Positions 15,202 through 24,073 of a stretch of DNA of 31,297 bases are shown in pieces (the first letter of the stretch is position 1; each line of letters begins with the position of its first letter). The DNA lies in assembly GCA_029939595.1 (NCBI GenBank), contig JAOZSQ010000020.1, positions 1 through 31,297 of the forward strand, read 5' to 3'. The notes beneath the pieces were generated by a model. It did not search any database. It had not been told where the DNA came from and saw only the letters and a list, made by a program, of their open reading frames with translations. The DNA is from EX4572-165 sp002254885. Its GTDB lineage: Archaea; Thermoplasmatota; E2; DHVEG-1. A program made the translations under genes and the position numbers.

Positions 15202-17259
15202 TTATCCTCCTTTATTCATTGTTTCTTTTGTCTGTTGCTTTTGATCATTTTTAGTTAAAGAAGATTCAATAGGTCCTGAAATCTCAAGAGGCTTCATCTC
15301 TTTTAATTTTCTAAGTAACTCTTCTTTACCTGGTCCATCAAGTGCATGTTCGATGACTTCAGGGAGAGTTGCAACTGGAACGATCTTAATTTTATCTTTG
15401 AATTTATTTTCAATAAGTACATCCTGCATATTTGATTTTGGAATAAGAATTGTTTTAATTCCAACTTGTGCAGCTGCTTCGATTTTTGCAGTGGCTCCTC
15501 CAATAGGAAGAACAGTTCCTCGTATACTTAATGAACCGGTCATTGCAACATCCTGACGAACAGGTATACCTTCCATAGCAGAGATTATTGCAGTAATCAC
15601 TGATATACTTGCAGAATCTCCTTCTACACCCTCATATGTTCCAATAAACTGGATATGAATATCATGTTTTGAAATATCTTTTCCAATATATTTTTTTATA
15701 ACCGCTGAAATATTCAACACAGATTCTTTTGCGATTTCTCCAAGTTTACCAGTTGCAATCACCTTTCCCTCTTTTTCTGATCCTGCATGTGTTACCTCAG
15801 ATACAATGGGCAATACAAGACCAGTAAACTCACTCATTGATGGATCCGATGAATGCACAGCAAGTCCATTGACAACACCAATCTCTTTACCTGAGGTTAT
15901 AAACGATCTATAATCTTTTTGATGTTCAATTGTTCTTTCAACAACTTGCTGTTCAAGAGATTTTGCAGCTTTTTTAGCTTCAAGCACATGCTCTTCATTA
16001 ACAATATCCATTTTTTGTTCATATGCTAAATCACCTGCTGTTCGAACAAGTCCACCAAGTTCTCTAAGTCTAAGAGAAAGTTTTCCTTTTCTTCCTGCTC
16101 TTCTCTGAGCTTCATGAATAATACCTGCTACTGCTTTTTTATCAAAATGAGATATTTTCCCATCTTTTTTAATTTCTTGTGCTACAAATCGTACTAGTTT
16201 CTCTCGATTTTCATTAGTATCATCCATAAGACTATGTAAGAATATTTCATAACCATATCCGCGGATACGTGACCGTAATGCAGGATGCATTCCTTTTAAT
16301 GCATCCAAGTTTCCTGCAGATACCAATATAAAACCACATGGTACAGGCTCGGTTTTGACCATTGCACCAAAGCTTCGTTCTGATTGTCCAGTTATCTGGA
16401 ACTTTTTTTCTTGAATCGCTGTTAATAAATGTTGTTGAGATGGCAGGTTAAGAGTGTTTATTTCATCAATATATAGAACTCCTTTATGTGCTCTATGAAT
16501 AGCCCCTGCTTCAACAAGTTGATGAGGTGGTGTTTCAAGTCCTGCCGATTGAAATGGATCATGCCTTACATCACCTAGTAACGCACCAGAGTGTGCTGCT
16601 GTTGCCTCAATAAATGGTGGTTTGTCATCCTTATTATGTGAAACAAGTATCTTTGGAATTTGCTGCATTCCTTGTCTTTGCATAAGTGCACCACGTGAAA
16701 AAATTAGAAATATCATGACTGCTGCAATGATACCAAAGATTGCATATTCCATATGGATTTCATCCCATTTTCCCGCTGTAAGACCTGGTGCGAGAGCTGC
16801 AACAATGGATAAAGCAACAATCATAAAAACAATGGTTGTAACCATACTGCTTTGTTGTTCTTTTTTCTTTTTTGCCTCAGCACGTTGTGCTTTCACTATC
16901 TCTTTACCTTTTCCACCAGGGACAACACGTATATGTGGTGTATTAGTATCTTCTGAATTTGGATATGCAATAATATCTTCAAGTTCTTCATTAGGAAGAA
17001 ATTCAGTCATTGCTCGTGAAACCATCGATTTTCCAGTTCCCGGATCACCAATTAACATAACGTGTCTTTTTTGTTCAGCAGCTTTACGAACAATATTAAC
17101 TGCTACATCCTGTCCAATTACCTGATCAAGCAATCTTTCTGGAACATCGATATCTGCAGTTGTTGTAAAATCTTGTTTTTCAATCCATTTTTCTATGGGT
17201 TCTATTTCCGTTTCCCCAGATGTTTCAGGGTTTGAAACAAGTTTCTTTTCTTTTTCCAA
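15202..17259 (-). CDS. lonB: Membrane-anchored ATP-dependent protease LonB
   Basis: A 685-residue archaeal Lon: an AAA+ unfoldase fused to a serine-lysine protease, held at the inner face of the membrane. Walker A GDPGTGKS is at residues 71-78. Two membrane helices (about 141-160 and 171-188) are inserted inside the AAA+ domain, the hallmark of LonB. Walker B VLYIDE is at 261-266, and an AGNLDAL sensor-type segment follows. The protease domain has Ser549 in VEGDSAS and Lys592 in GGATAKIEAA as the catalytic dyad. No intein is present. The start is a TTG preceded by GGTG 8 nt upstream; an ATG at 17273 is out of frame. It probably degrades unfolded and membrane proteins. nadM follows. Confidence 0.95.
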   Translation of the reverse strand: MEKEKKLVSNPETSGETEIEPIEKWIEKQDFTTTADIDVPERLLDQVIGQDVAVNIVRKAAEQKRHVMLIGDPGTGKSMVSRAMTEFLPNEELEDIIAYPNSEDTNTPHIRVVPGGKGKEIVKAQRAEAKKKKEQQSSMVTTIVFMIVALSIVAALAPGLTAGKWDEIHMEYAIFGIIAAVMIFLIFSRGALMQRQGMQQIPKILVSHNKDDKPPFIEATAAHSGALLGDVRHDPFQSAGLETPPHQLVEAGAIHRAHKGVLYIDEINTLNLPSQQHLLTAIQEKKFQITGQSERSFGAMVKTEPVPCGFILVSAGNLDALKGMHPALRSRIRGYGYEIFLHSLMDDTNENREKLVRFVAQEIKKDGKISHFDKKAVAGIIHEAQRRAGRKGKLSLRLRELGGLVRTAGDLAYEQKMDIVNEEHVLEAKKAAKSLEQQVVERTIEHQKDYRSFITSGKEIGVVNGLAVHSSDPSMSEFTGLVLPIVSEVTHAGSEKEGKVIATGKLGEIAKESVLNISAVIKKYIGKDISKHDIHIQFIGTYEGVEGDSASISVITAIISAMEGIPVRQDVAMTGSLSIRGTVLPIGGATAKIEAAAQVGIKTILIPKSNMQDVLIENKFKDKIKIVPVATLPEVIEHALDGPGKEELLRKLKEMKPLEISGPIESSLTKNDQKQQTKETMNKGG

Positions 17260-17378
17260 ATTATCAGCACCATTTTTTTTATACTTGTTATTTATGAAAA
17301 CTATATGTTAAATGTTTTAAAGCAAATCTTTTTTTTATTTATACGGTAATAAAACAATATCTTTATCAATATTTCTTT
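17260..17378. other. Short intergenic spacer between the atp operon end and lonB
   Basis: No gene is seen here. It should contain the end of the atp transcript and the promoter of lonB. It is AT-rich with several T runs, but I cannot single out a convincing TATA box. Confidence 0.3.
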
Positions 17379-17537
17379 TTAACCTAATAAATACCAAACC
17401 ACATAAACTATAAAACCAATTAATACAAAAATAATCCAAAAAATATATACGATTTTTACTCTTACAAGCCATTTTGCTTTCTTTTCAGCTGTATCAAAAA
17501 AATGACCTATTATTGGATCTTCCTCAATTGAGTTCAT
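17379..17537 (-). CDS. 52-residue single-span membrane protein coupled to atpD
   Basis: A short ORF starting at ATG 17537, whose first bases overlap the atpD stop codon as ATGA, so translation is probably coupled. The product starts MNSIEEDPIIGHFFDTAEKK, continues with a basic stretch (about residues 19-28), then one membrane helix, about residues 29-51 (IVYIFWIIFVLIGFIVYVVW), and ends LLG. The inside-positive pattern suggests the N terminus faces the cytoplasm. It lies last in the A-type ATP synthase operon. It is not a recognised ATP synthase subunit; an assembly factor, a regulatory micropeptide, or an unrelated passenger are all possible. The tight ATGA overlap and sensible topology are the main support. 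Confidence 0.6.
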   Translation of the reverse strand: MNSIEEDPIIGHFFDTAEKKAKWLVRVKIVYIFWIIFVLIGFIVYVVWYLLG

Positions 17538-18178
17538 ACTGCTTTTGATTCCATTATTGCTTTTATCCGTTTTCGTCTAAAGAAATCCTCTCTTTCTCGC
17601 TCTTCAAGTTGCATTTCAATATATTTTCTTGTTGATTTCAATTTTGGAATTAGATTATTTTCAAGAACATTTACCCGTCTTTTTGTTTTTTCTATTTCTA
17701 TTGCAAGACTTTTAATGCCACCTTCAAGATCCGCTAGTTCAATTAGATGTTTTAGTATACTTGTGAATTGCTGATGAGCATCATCAAGTTTTGGGGTTGT
17801 GTTTGAAAACCCATAGTTTGGTTTTTGCGATATTTCAAATTGTTCTGAATTTATTTTTGGTATTTTCACACCCATTATATTATCTGTTGTAAAAGTAAGT
17901 TCACCATTGATTAATGTTTGTTTGGTTGCAACTTCTACGTTTTTTTCACCCATTATCATTTCAGCCTGTATAAGTGAAAGATATGCATCCGATAATAAAG
18001 AATCAATTTCTTTTTTTAATTCATTTCTTTTATCTATGATACCAAAGAATCTTTCAACAAGAGCATCTCGTTTTTCCTCAAGAAGTTTATGACCTTTTTG
18101 TGCAAGTGTTAGCTTTTTTCGTATTGCTAGTAGTTCCATTCTTGTTGGTTTAATACCTTCAAGTAATTGTTCACTCAT
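17534..18178 (-). CDS. atpD: A-type ATP synthase subunit D (central stalk)
   Basis: A 214-residue coiled-coil protein forming the rotor shaft with subunit F inside the A3B3 head. The signature N terminus (ARK-like LLAIRKKLTLAQKGHKLLEEKRDAL) and a long C-terminal helix (RRVNVLENNLIPKLKSTRKYIEMQLEEREREDFFRRKRIK) match the family, and the length is normal. The start codon lies inside the end of atpB (8-bp overlap) and its stop overlaps the next small ORF, so all three are translated in series. Confidence 0.96.
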   Translation of the reverse strand: MSEQLLEGIKPTRMELLAIRKKLTLAQKGHKLLEEKRDALVERFFGIIDKRNELKKEIDSLLSDAYLSLIQAEMIMGEKNVEVATKQTLINGELTFTTDNIMGVKIPKINSEQFEISQKPNYGFSNTTPKLDDAHQQFTSILKHLIELADLEGGIKSLAIEIEKTKRRVNVLENNLIPKLKSTRKYIEMQLEEREREDFFRRKRIKAIMESKAV

Positions 18179-19583
18179 CTTTGTTCTTTCCTAAGTCTTT
18201 TTTGTTTTCAGGGTGAAACATTTCTATATATTTTTCATCTATCTTTTTTAGCTCAGCTTTTGGAAGTATAGAAAAGAGATCCCAACCTATACTAAGTGTT
18301 TCAGTTATATCACGATTTTCATGGTCACCTTGACGTACAAATTTTTCTTCAAATAAATCTGCAAACTTTAAGAATTTGGAATCTCGTTCAGATAACGCAT
18401 CTTCTCCAACAATTGCTACTAAATCCCGTAAATCACATCCTTCTGAGTATGCTGCATATAGCTGATTAGCTACTCCTGAATGATCTTCTCTTGTTCTATC
18501 TTTTCCAATACCTCTATCCATAAGTCTAGATAAACATGGAAGAACTGCAATTGGTGGATATATATCCTTTTTATGCAATGGCCTATTTAGTACAATCTGA
18601 CCTTCTGTGATATATCCAGTTAGATCCGGAATTGGATGTGTTATATCATCGTCTGGCATTGTAAGCATTGGAATTTGTGTGATTGATCCTTTTTTCCCTC
18701 TGATCCTTCCCGCTCGTTCATATATCATTGCTAGATCCGTATACATGTACCCAGGGTATCCTCTTCTCCCTGGTACTTCTTCTCTTGCAGCAGCTATTTC
18801 ACGTAGTGCTTCTGCATAATTAGTCATATCTGTAAGAATTACAAGAACCTGCATTCCTATATCAAAAGCTAGATATTCAGCACAGGTTAATGCCATCCTT
18901 GGAAGGATAATCCGTTCAATTGTTGGATCATCTGCTAAATTTAAAAACATCGTGGTTCGTTCAAGTGCTCCTGTATTTTCAAAATCTTTGATAAATAGAT
19001 TTGCTTCCTCAGAAGTGATTCCCATCGCGCAAAATACTACTGCAAATGTTTCTTTTTTCCCCAGTACCTTTGCTTGTCTAGCGATTTGAGCTGCAAGTTG
19101 ATTATGTGGAAGACCTGATCCTGAAAAAATTGGAAGTTTTTGGCCTCTTACAAGAGTATTTAACCCATCAATTGTTGAGATACCTGTTTGAATGAATTCA
19201 CTAGGATATTCCCTAGCATATGGATTCATCGGATTTCCATTGATATCCCTTCGTTCATCTGGAATAATAGCAGGTATATTATCAATTGGGTTTCCTGTTC
19301 CATCAAAGACCCGTCCAAGCATATCCTTTGAAAGACCCAGTTTCATGGTTTCTCCTATAAAACGAGCTGATGTTAATTTTGTTTCAAGACCTTTTGTCCC
19401 TTCAAATACTTGAACAACAGCTTTATCCAGATATGCTTCAAGGACCTGACCTGTTCTTTCTTCACCATCAACTGTTTTTATTTTAACAACCTCGTTGAAA
19501 GCAACATCTTTGATTTTTTCAACTATCATCAAGGGTCCAGCAACCTCAGAAACCGTTGTATACTCAATGTTTTTATTGCTCAT
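18171..19583 (-). CDS. atpB: A-type ATP synthase subunit B (non-catalytic)
   Basis: A 470-residue member of the A3B3 head. It has the RecA-type core but, as usual for B, lacks a P-loop: IFSGSGLPHNQLAAQIARQA replaces GxxxxGKT. Other signatures are the N-terminal beta barrel (VSEVAGPLMIVE), FCAMGITSEEANLF, the ILTDMTNYAEALREI segment, EEVPGRRGYPGYMYTDLA, and the ADLFEEKFVRQG C-terminal region. Ribosome binding site GGTGA is provided by the end of atpA, 3 bp upstream. It forms regulatory nucleotide sites with subunit A. Confidence 0.98.
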   Translation of the reverse strand: MSNKNIEYTTVSEVAGPLMIVEKIKDVAFNEVVKIKTVDGEERTGQVLEAYLDKAVVQVFEGTKGLETKLTSARFIGETMKLGLSKDMLGRVFDGTGNPIDNIPAIIPDERRDINGNPMNPYAREYPSEFIQTGISTIDGLNTLVRGQKLPIFSGSGLPHNQLAAQIARQAKVLGKKETFAVVFCAMGITSEEANLFIKDFENTGALERTTMFLNLADDPTIERIILPRMALTCAEYLAFDIGMQVLVILTDMTNYAEALREIAAAREEVPGRRGYPGYMYTDLAMIYERAGRIRGKKGSITQIPMLTMPDDDITHPIPDLTGYITEGQIVLNRPLHKKDIYPPIAVLPCLSRLMDRGIGKDRTREDHSGVANQLYAAYSEGCDLRDLVAIVGEDALSERDSKFLKFADLFEEKFVRQGDHENRDITETLSIGWDLFSILPKAELKKIDEKYIEMFHPENKKDLGKNKDE

Positions 19584-19586
19584 TTC

Positions 19587-21365
19587 TTAGTTCACCTTCT
19601 CGATAAGTTTAGAAATTTCTGATTTCATCTCTTTTTCAATAATCTTAAAACGGGATTTAAAATCATCATTTGGAACAGTTCCCATCCTGGCAATTTGTTC
19701 TCTTGATTGCATATTGATTAGATCATCGATGTGTACATGTTTTAATGCTGCATCTTGTATTTCATCAGAATATAATGACATTATACGAAGCATCTCATAT
19801 TGTTTAATTCCTGGGCAATATGTATCGACTTCATGAAAAGCACTTTGTTGTAAGAAATCCTCTCGTATCATTCTTGCACCTTCTAGAACCGCTCGTTCCC
19901 TAGGCGGCAGTGCATCTGGCCCCACTAATTTTACAATCTCTTGAAGTTCAGATTCTTTCTGTAAAAGCGCCATTGCCTTGTTTCTAAGCTTTAACCATGA
20001 ATCTCCAATGTTTGTATTCCACCAGGAACTAATTTCATTCAGATACAATGAATATGATTTTAACCAGTTGATTGATGGAAAATGACGCCTATCTGCTAGA
20101 TCTGCATCAAGAGCCCAAAAAACTTTGACAATACGAAGGGTGTTTTGTGCAACGGGTTCTGAAAAGTCACCACCTGGTGGACTTACAGCACCCATAACCG
20201 ATACACTTCCCTCATTATCTTTTGAACCTAATAGCTTCACTCGACCTGCTCTTTCATAGAATTCTGCTAGACGAGATGCTAGATATGCGGGATATCCTTC
20301 TTCTCCTGGCATTTCTTCTAATCTTCCTGAGATTTCTCGCATGGCTTCTGCTAGTCTAGATGTACTATCGGCCATAAGCGCAACATCATAACCCATATCA
20401 CGATAGTATTCAGCAAGTGTTATGCCAGTATACACGCTTGCATCTCTAGCAGCAACCGGCATATTTGAAGTATTTGCAATTAGAACCGTTCGATTCATCA
20501 GAGGTTCACCAGTTGATGGATCTTCAAGCTCTGGAAATTCTTTGAGTACATCTGTCATTTCATTTCCACGCTCTCCACACCCTACATAAATTACAACTTG
20601 TGCATCACTCCATTTTGCAAGCTGGTGAAGACTTACTGTTTTTCCTGTCCCAAAACCGCCAGGTATTGCAGCGGTTCCTCCTTTTGCAATTGGGAAAAAA
20701 GTATCAATGACTCTTTGACCGGTAATTAATGGAATAGATGGATCATATTTTTCTTTGACAGGTCTTGCTTTTCTAACCGGCCATTTTTGGCGCATTTGAA
20801 CAGATATTTCTTGATTTTCATCTTCAAGTATTGCAATATCCTCAACTACTGTGTAATCTCCTTCTTTAACAATACTTATTATCGTTCCTTTCTTATTTGG
20901 AGGGATCATGATTTTATGAGTTATAATTGAGGTTTCTTGAACTGTTCCAATGATATCCCCACCTTCAACAATTTCTCCTGCTTGAATTGTTGGTATAAAA
21001 TGCCATTTCTTATTTTCATCAATAGCATGTGCTTCAACTCCCCTTTCAATAAAATCCCCGGTTTGATCAAATATTGTTGGAAGTGGACGTTGAATTCCAT
21101 CATATATATTTGTCAGCAGTCCCGGCCCCAGTTCAACAGAAAGTGGACTTCCTGTGGATTCTACTTTTTCACCAGGCCTCAATCCATTTGTATCTTCATA
21201 TACTTGAATAGTTGCCACATCTTGATTCAATCGGATGATTTCCCCAATAAGGTTTTCTTCTCCAACACGGACGACATCATACATTTTCGCCCCTCTCATC
21301 CCATCTGCTTCTATGACAGGACCTGAAATACGGATGATCTTTCCTTTCTGGGTGTTATTTACCAT
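19587..21365 (-). CDS. atpA: A-type ATP synthase subunit A (catalytic)
   Basis: A 592-residue catalytic subunit. Present are the N-terminal barrel, the family's bulge region (PNKKGTIISIVKEGDYTV...), a P-loop GGFGTGKT, the GCGERGNEMTDVLKEFPEL segment with the catalytic-type glutamate, ALMADSTSRLAEAMREISGR, and the EEMPGEEGYPAYLASRLAEF signature. The P-loop deviates from the usual GPFGSGKT at two places (Gly for Pro, Thr for Ser). I chose ATG 21365, which has GGAGG eight bases upstream; the TTG at 21380 would overlap that site. No intein is present, although atpA is a known intein host. Confidence 0.98.
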   Translation of the reverse strand: MVNNTQKGKIIRISGPVIEADGMRGAKMYDVVRVGEENLIGEIIRLNQDVATIQVYEDTNGLRPGEKVESTGSPLSVELGPGLLTNIYDGIQRPLPTIFDQTGDFIERGVEAHAIDENKKWHFIPTIQAGEIVEGGDIIGTVQETSIITHKIMIPPNKKGTIISIVKEGDYTVVEDIAILEDENQEISVQMRQKWPVRKARPVKEKYDPSIPLITGQRVIDTFFPIAKGGTAAIPGGFGTGKTVSLHQLAKWSDAQVVIYVGCGERGNEMTDVLKEFPELEDPSTGEPLMNRTVLIANTSNMPVAARDASVYTGITLAEYYRDMGYDVALMADSTSRLAEAMREISGRLEEMPGEEGYPAYLASRLAEFYERAGRVKLLGSKDNEGSVSVMGAVSPPGGDFSEPVAQNTLRIVKVFWALDADLADRRHFPSINWLKSYSLYLNEISSWWNTNIGDSWLKLRNKAMALLQKESELQEIVKLVGPDALPPRERAVLEGARMIREDFLQQSAFHEVDTYCPGIKQYEMLRIMSLYSDEIQDAALKHVHIDDLINMQSREQIARMGTVPNDDFKSRFKIIEKEMKSEISKLIEKVN

Positions 21366-21409
21366 GATTTTTTCCTCCAAATTTGTTTTTCATAAAGTTT
21401 TTTATCATT

Positions 21410-21733
21410 TTATTTACTAATTTCCATTCCAACTGCTTTTTTTATTAATTGGGAAACATAATCTACATGATCTTTTTTTCTTCCATTTTTATCAGGTATT
21501 TCAATTATTATGGGCAATAGGTTTCTCAAACGGAATTGCTCAAGTTGTTTTCCGATTATTTCAGCGATTTCTTCTGTAATGATAACTATGCCAATTTCTG
21601 TGTGTTCTTCCTCAATCTTGTTCCATAATTGAATTGTTGATGTTTGATTTTCATCAGGTATTAATATTTCATGGATCCCTGCAAGTCTAAGCCCTATTGC
21701 AGTATCTTTATCACAGAGTGCAATAATATTCAT
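21410..21733 (-). CDS. atpF: A-type ATP synthase subunit F
   Basis: A 107-residue soluble central-stalk subunit with the CheY-like fold of the family: MNIIALCDKDTAIGLRLAGI at the start, IGIVIITEEIAEII in the middle, and LLPIIIEIPDKNG near the end. All are diagnostic. The ATG overlaps the atpC stop (ATGA), with GGAGGT upstream inside atpC. Confidence 0.95.
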   Translation of the reverse strand: MNIIALCDKDTAIGLRLAGIHEILIPDENQTSTIQLWNKIEEEHTEIGIVIITEEIAEIIGKQLEQFRLRNLLPIIIEIPDKNGRKKDHVDYVSQLIKKAVGMEISK

Positions 21734-22857
21734 GTAGGTACCTCCATAATAAGTAAAGGTGCAATATGCTCTGAGGAAATATGTTCACTAATCCCTTTGC
21801 TGATTATCTTTAAATTAGTTATTTCTGCCTCTCTACTCATTAAGAATCTAAGGGTTGGACCAATGCTAACATAATATTGTTGTGAAATATTTCTTAGAAA
21901 TGAAAGTATCTGTCTGTCTAATGTAGTTATTAAAGTTTGTACGCTTTTTGTGATATCGTCTTTATCAGATGCTTGTTTCAAAGCTGCATAATATGAGGTT
22001 CCATCAAGACTTTCAATGATTTCTTTTACGGTTTCTGCCTTGCATAACTCAGAAAATTTCCATGATAAAATCTCATATCCATCCCCTAGATAAAGTAAAT
22101 TACAGAGCGTCTCATGATAGTTCATATGTTTTGCCCTTATGAGATGTTGAATGCTAAGAATATCTGTGAGTCTTGCTAAATATTCATGTTTTGCATCTTT
22201 GCATTTATATGGTACCTTTACTGACTCCATTTTTTTAAGGTAATATGAATCTATTGCAACATCAATTTGCATGGGAACGGTATCATCAGATTCAACTAGA
22301 TGAATTATGTTTTTATCAAAACCAAATGATGAAAGAATCTCAGGTATTGATTCTTCTGATGCATCTTTGATGTTTCTAATGAATTGTTTAATTTTTGGTG
22401 TTTTTGTCATCAATAGGAGCTTTTCATCATCAATAGGAGTTTTCTGTTGAACATTTCGCAGGATTTCTTTTAATAGTGAATTGTTTTTCCTCTCAATATA
22501 TATACTAAAAAATTCCTGCATTTTTTTCCCGTTGTCTTTTTTCATTTGTTGAATCATTAAAAAAAGATGTTCATCTAAGTTTTGTTGTATTTCAAATCCT
22601 TCTTTCCCTTCAAGTGTATAATCCTTATCCATGTTTACTTGATCAATGAAATGTTCAAGTGTATCTGATTCTACTAATTTTTCAAGAATTCCTTTTTGGA
22701 TATATGGGTTACCCATTGCCTCATATTTTGCATTTGGATAAACAAATTGTATATAACTTGAAAATGGCCTGGAGATTACAGCTATTGCTCCTGCTAGAAT
22801 AGATATAATTATTATCCATACAAATGGACTATTTGGGTCAAATAAGAATTCTAACAT
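21730..22857 (-). CDS. atpC: A-type ATP synthase subunit C with N-terminal membrane helix
   Basis: A 375-residue V/A-type C (d-like) subunit that couples the central stalk to the K ring. The family body starts near residue 37 (YPNAKYEAMGNPYIQKGILE) and continues as the usual three-part helical funnel with TLEHFIDQV and a late TIKVE-free C terminus. Before it lies an extra hydrophobic segment, VWIIIISILAGAIAVIS (about residues 13-29), probably a membrane anchor. I believe some methanogen AtpC proteins have a comparable leader, so this may be lineage-typical. AAGGAGATGA precedes the ATG. The C-terminal end overlaps atpF by 4 bp. Confidence 0.92.
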   Translation of the reverse strand: MLEFLFDPNSPFVWIIIISILAGAIAVISRPFSSYIQFVYPNAKYEAMGNPYIQKGILEKLVESDTLEHFIDQVNMDKDYTLEGKEGFEIQQNLDEHLFLMIQQMKKDNGKKMQEFFSIYIERKNNSLLKEILRNVQQKTPIDDEKLLLMTKTPKIKQFIRNIKDASEESIPEILSSFGFDKNIIHLVESDDTVPMQIDVAIDSYYLKKMESVKVPYKCKDAKHEYLARLTDILSIQHLIRAKHMNYHETLCNLLYLGDGYEILSWKFSELCKAETVKEIIESLDGTSYYAALKQASDKDDITKSVQTLITTLDRQILSFLRNISQQYYVSIGPTLRFLMSREAEITNLKIISKGISEHISSEHIAPLLIMEVPT

Positions 22858-22885
22858 GATTATTTCATCTCCTTATTGCACATAT

Positions 22886-23446
22886 TTATGGAAAAAGTAT
22901 GTTTCCAACCTGAACTCTAATTTCTTGTTTTTTCCTTGTGAGTATACCTTCAAATGTGTTATCAATGGTTATTGTTCCTTTTTCAGATATCAATCTGATT
23001 CCACCGCTTGCATCAATTGTTCCTTTCACGGTTATTTTTTGTTTTTCAGCTATCTTTTTATCCAGTGGTTTTGATGATTGTATGTAAAATGCATCATTAA
23101 TTTGTTCTCTTCCCTTTTCTATTAGTTTAATAATGATTTTTTCATATTGTCCATCATCAAGTTCATTTAGCTTCTTTATAGCATCTTGAAAGCATGTATC
23201 AATGAGTTTTTCTTTTGTTTGCATCTGTTTTCGTTTTGCTTCTTGATTTGCTTTGGAGATTTTGATTTTTTTTAGATTTTCTGCTTCTTGTTCTCCTTTA
23301 TCAAGCATTTGTTGTTTCATTTCATCTGTTATTTTTTTTATGCGAGCGTTGATTTCATTTGTTTTTTCTTTTGTTTCTTTTTTAATCTCATTGATTTCTT
23401 TTTCTGCATCTTGTTTTATCTGTTGAATAATTGCTTCTGCAGACAT
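22886..23446 (-). CDS. atpE: A-type ATP synthase subunit E (peripheral stalk)
   Basis: A 186-residue protein: a long N-terminal charged coiled coil (SAEAIIQQIKQDAEKEINEI onward, to about residue 85), then a globular head with GGIRLISEKGTITIDNTFEG near the C terminus, the region that binds subunit B. It pairs with AtpH to form the peripheral stalks. GGTGA lies about 10 nt before the ATG. The length is slightly below average for the family. Confidence 0.94.
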   Translation of the reverse strand: MSAEAIIQQIKQDAEKEINEIKKETKEKTNEINARIKKITDEMKQQMLDKGEQEAENLKKIKISKANQEAKRKQMQTKEKLIDTCFQDAIKKLNELDDGQYEKIIIKLIEKGREQINDAFYIQSSKPLDKKIAEKQKITVKGTIDASGGIRLISEKGTITIDNTFEGILTRKKQEIRVQVGNILFP

Positions 23447-23480
23447 ATAGATCGTTTCACCTTTTAGTCATTGGATTTGT

Positions 23481-24050
23481 TTATAGTAATCCAAGACCAG
23501 TCATTAGAAGAATTCCTACAAGAAGTCCAAAGATGGCAATTGTTTCTGGCATTACTGTAAAAATAATTCCACGTGCGGCTACATCAGGGTTTCTTCCAAC
23601 TGCACTAATTGATGAGGATGCTACCATTCCTTGATTAATTGCTGAGATTCCAGTTATTCCAACTGCTAGGCCAATCCATACTGCACCCATTCCTTGAAGT
23701 GGAACCAATGTTGTTTCTCCGCCACCAAGAAGTCCTGCCCCCATCATTAGTAAAATTGCTGTGAGCAATCCATACACTGATTGAGTCATGGGTAATACTT
23801 GAAGAACCAGACATTTTCCAAATAGATCTGGTTTTTCAGCAGTTACTGCTATTGCGGATGATCCTGCAAGTGCTAGCCCTATTGCTGATGAGACTCCTGC
23901 TATGCTTATTGCAAGAGCACATCCAAGTATAACCAGGGTTTTATTTTGATCGCTTTCTGATATTTCTTCTTGTGCTGCTGCTGACCCTACAAAACTAATG
24001 AGTAGGATGGAAAGGAAAATTCCAATGAGCGCTGCTTTTCTCATTTGCAT
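23481..24050 (-). CDS. atpK: A-type ATP synthase subunit K (rotor ring), double hairpin
   Basis: A 189-residue rotor-ring proteolipid. Residues about 5-26 form a signal-like leader ending AAAQEE, followed by two homologous helical hairpins (four membrane helices). Hairpin 1 carries LPMTQSVYG, hairpin 2 MPETIAIFG, so only the second keeps the ion-binding glutamate (Glu169). Leu86, Thr89, Gln90, Gln140 and Glu169 match, by position in motif, the five sodium ligands of Enterococcus hirae NtpK. This is the V-type-like arrangement also known in Thermococcales, and suggests one Na+ site per four helices. The ATG at 24050 is used because GGAG lies 9 bases upstream; TTG 24065 is less likely. Confidence 0.95.
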   Translation of the reverse strand: MQMRKAALIGIFLSILLISFVGSAAAQEEISESDQNKTLVILGCALAISIAGVSSAIGLALAGSSAIAVTAEKPDLFGKCLVLQVLPMTQSVYGLLTAILLMMGAGLLGGGETTLVPLQGMGAVWIGLAVGITGISAINQGMVASSSISAVGRNPDVAARGIIFTVMPETIAIFGLLVGILLMTGLGLL

Positions 24051-24073
24051 GTTTTTTTTCTCCAATTTTTTTA

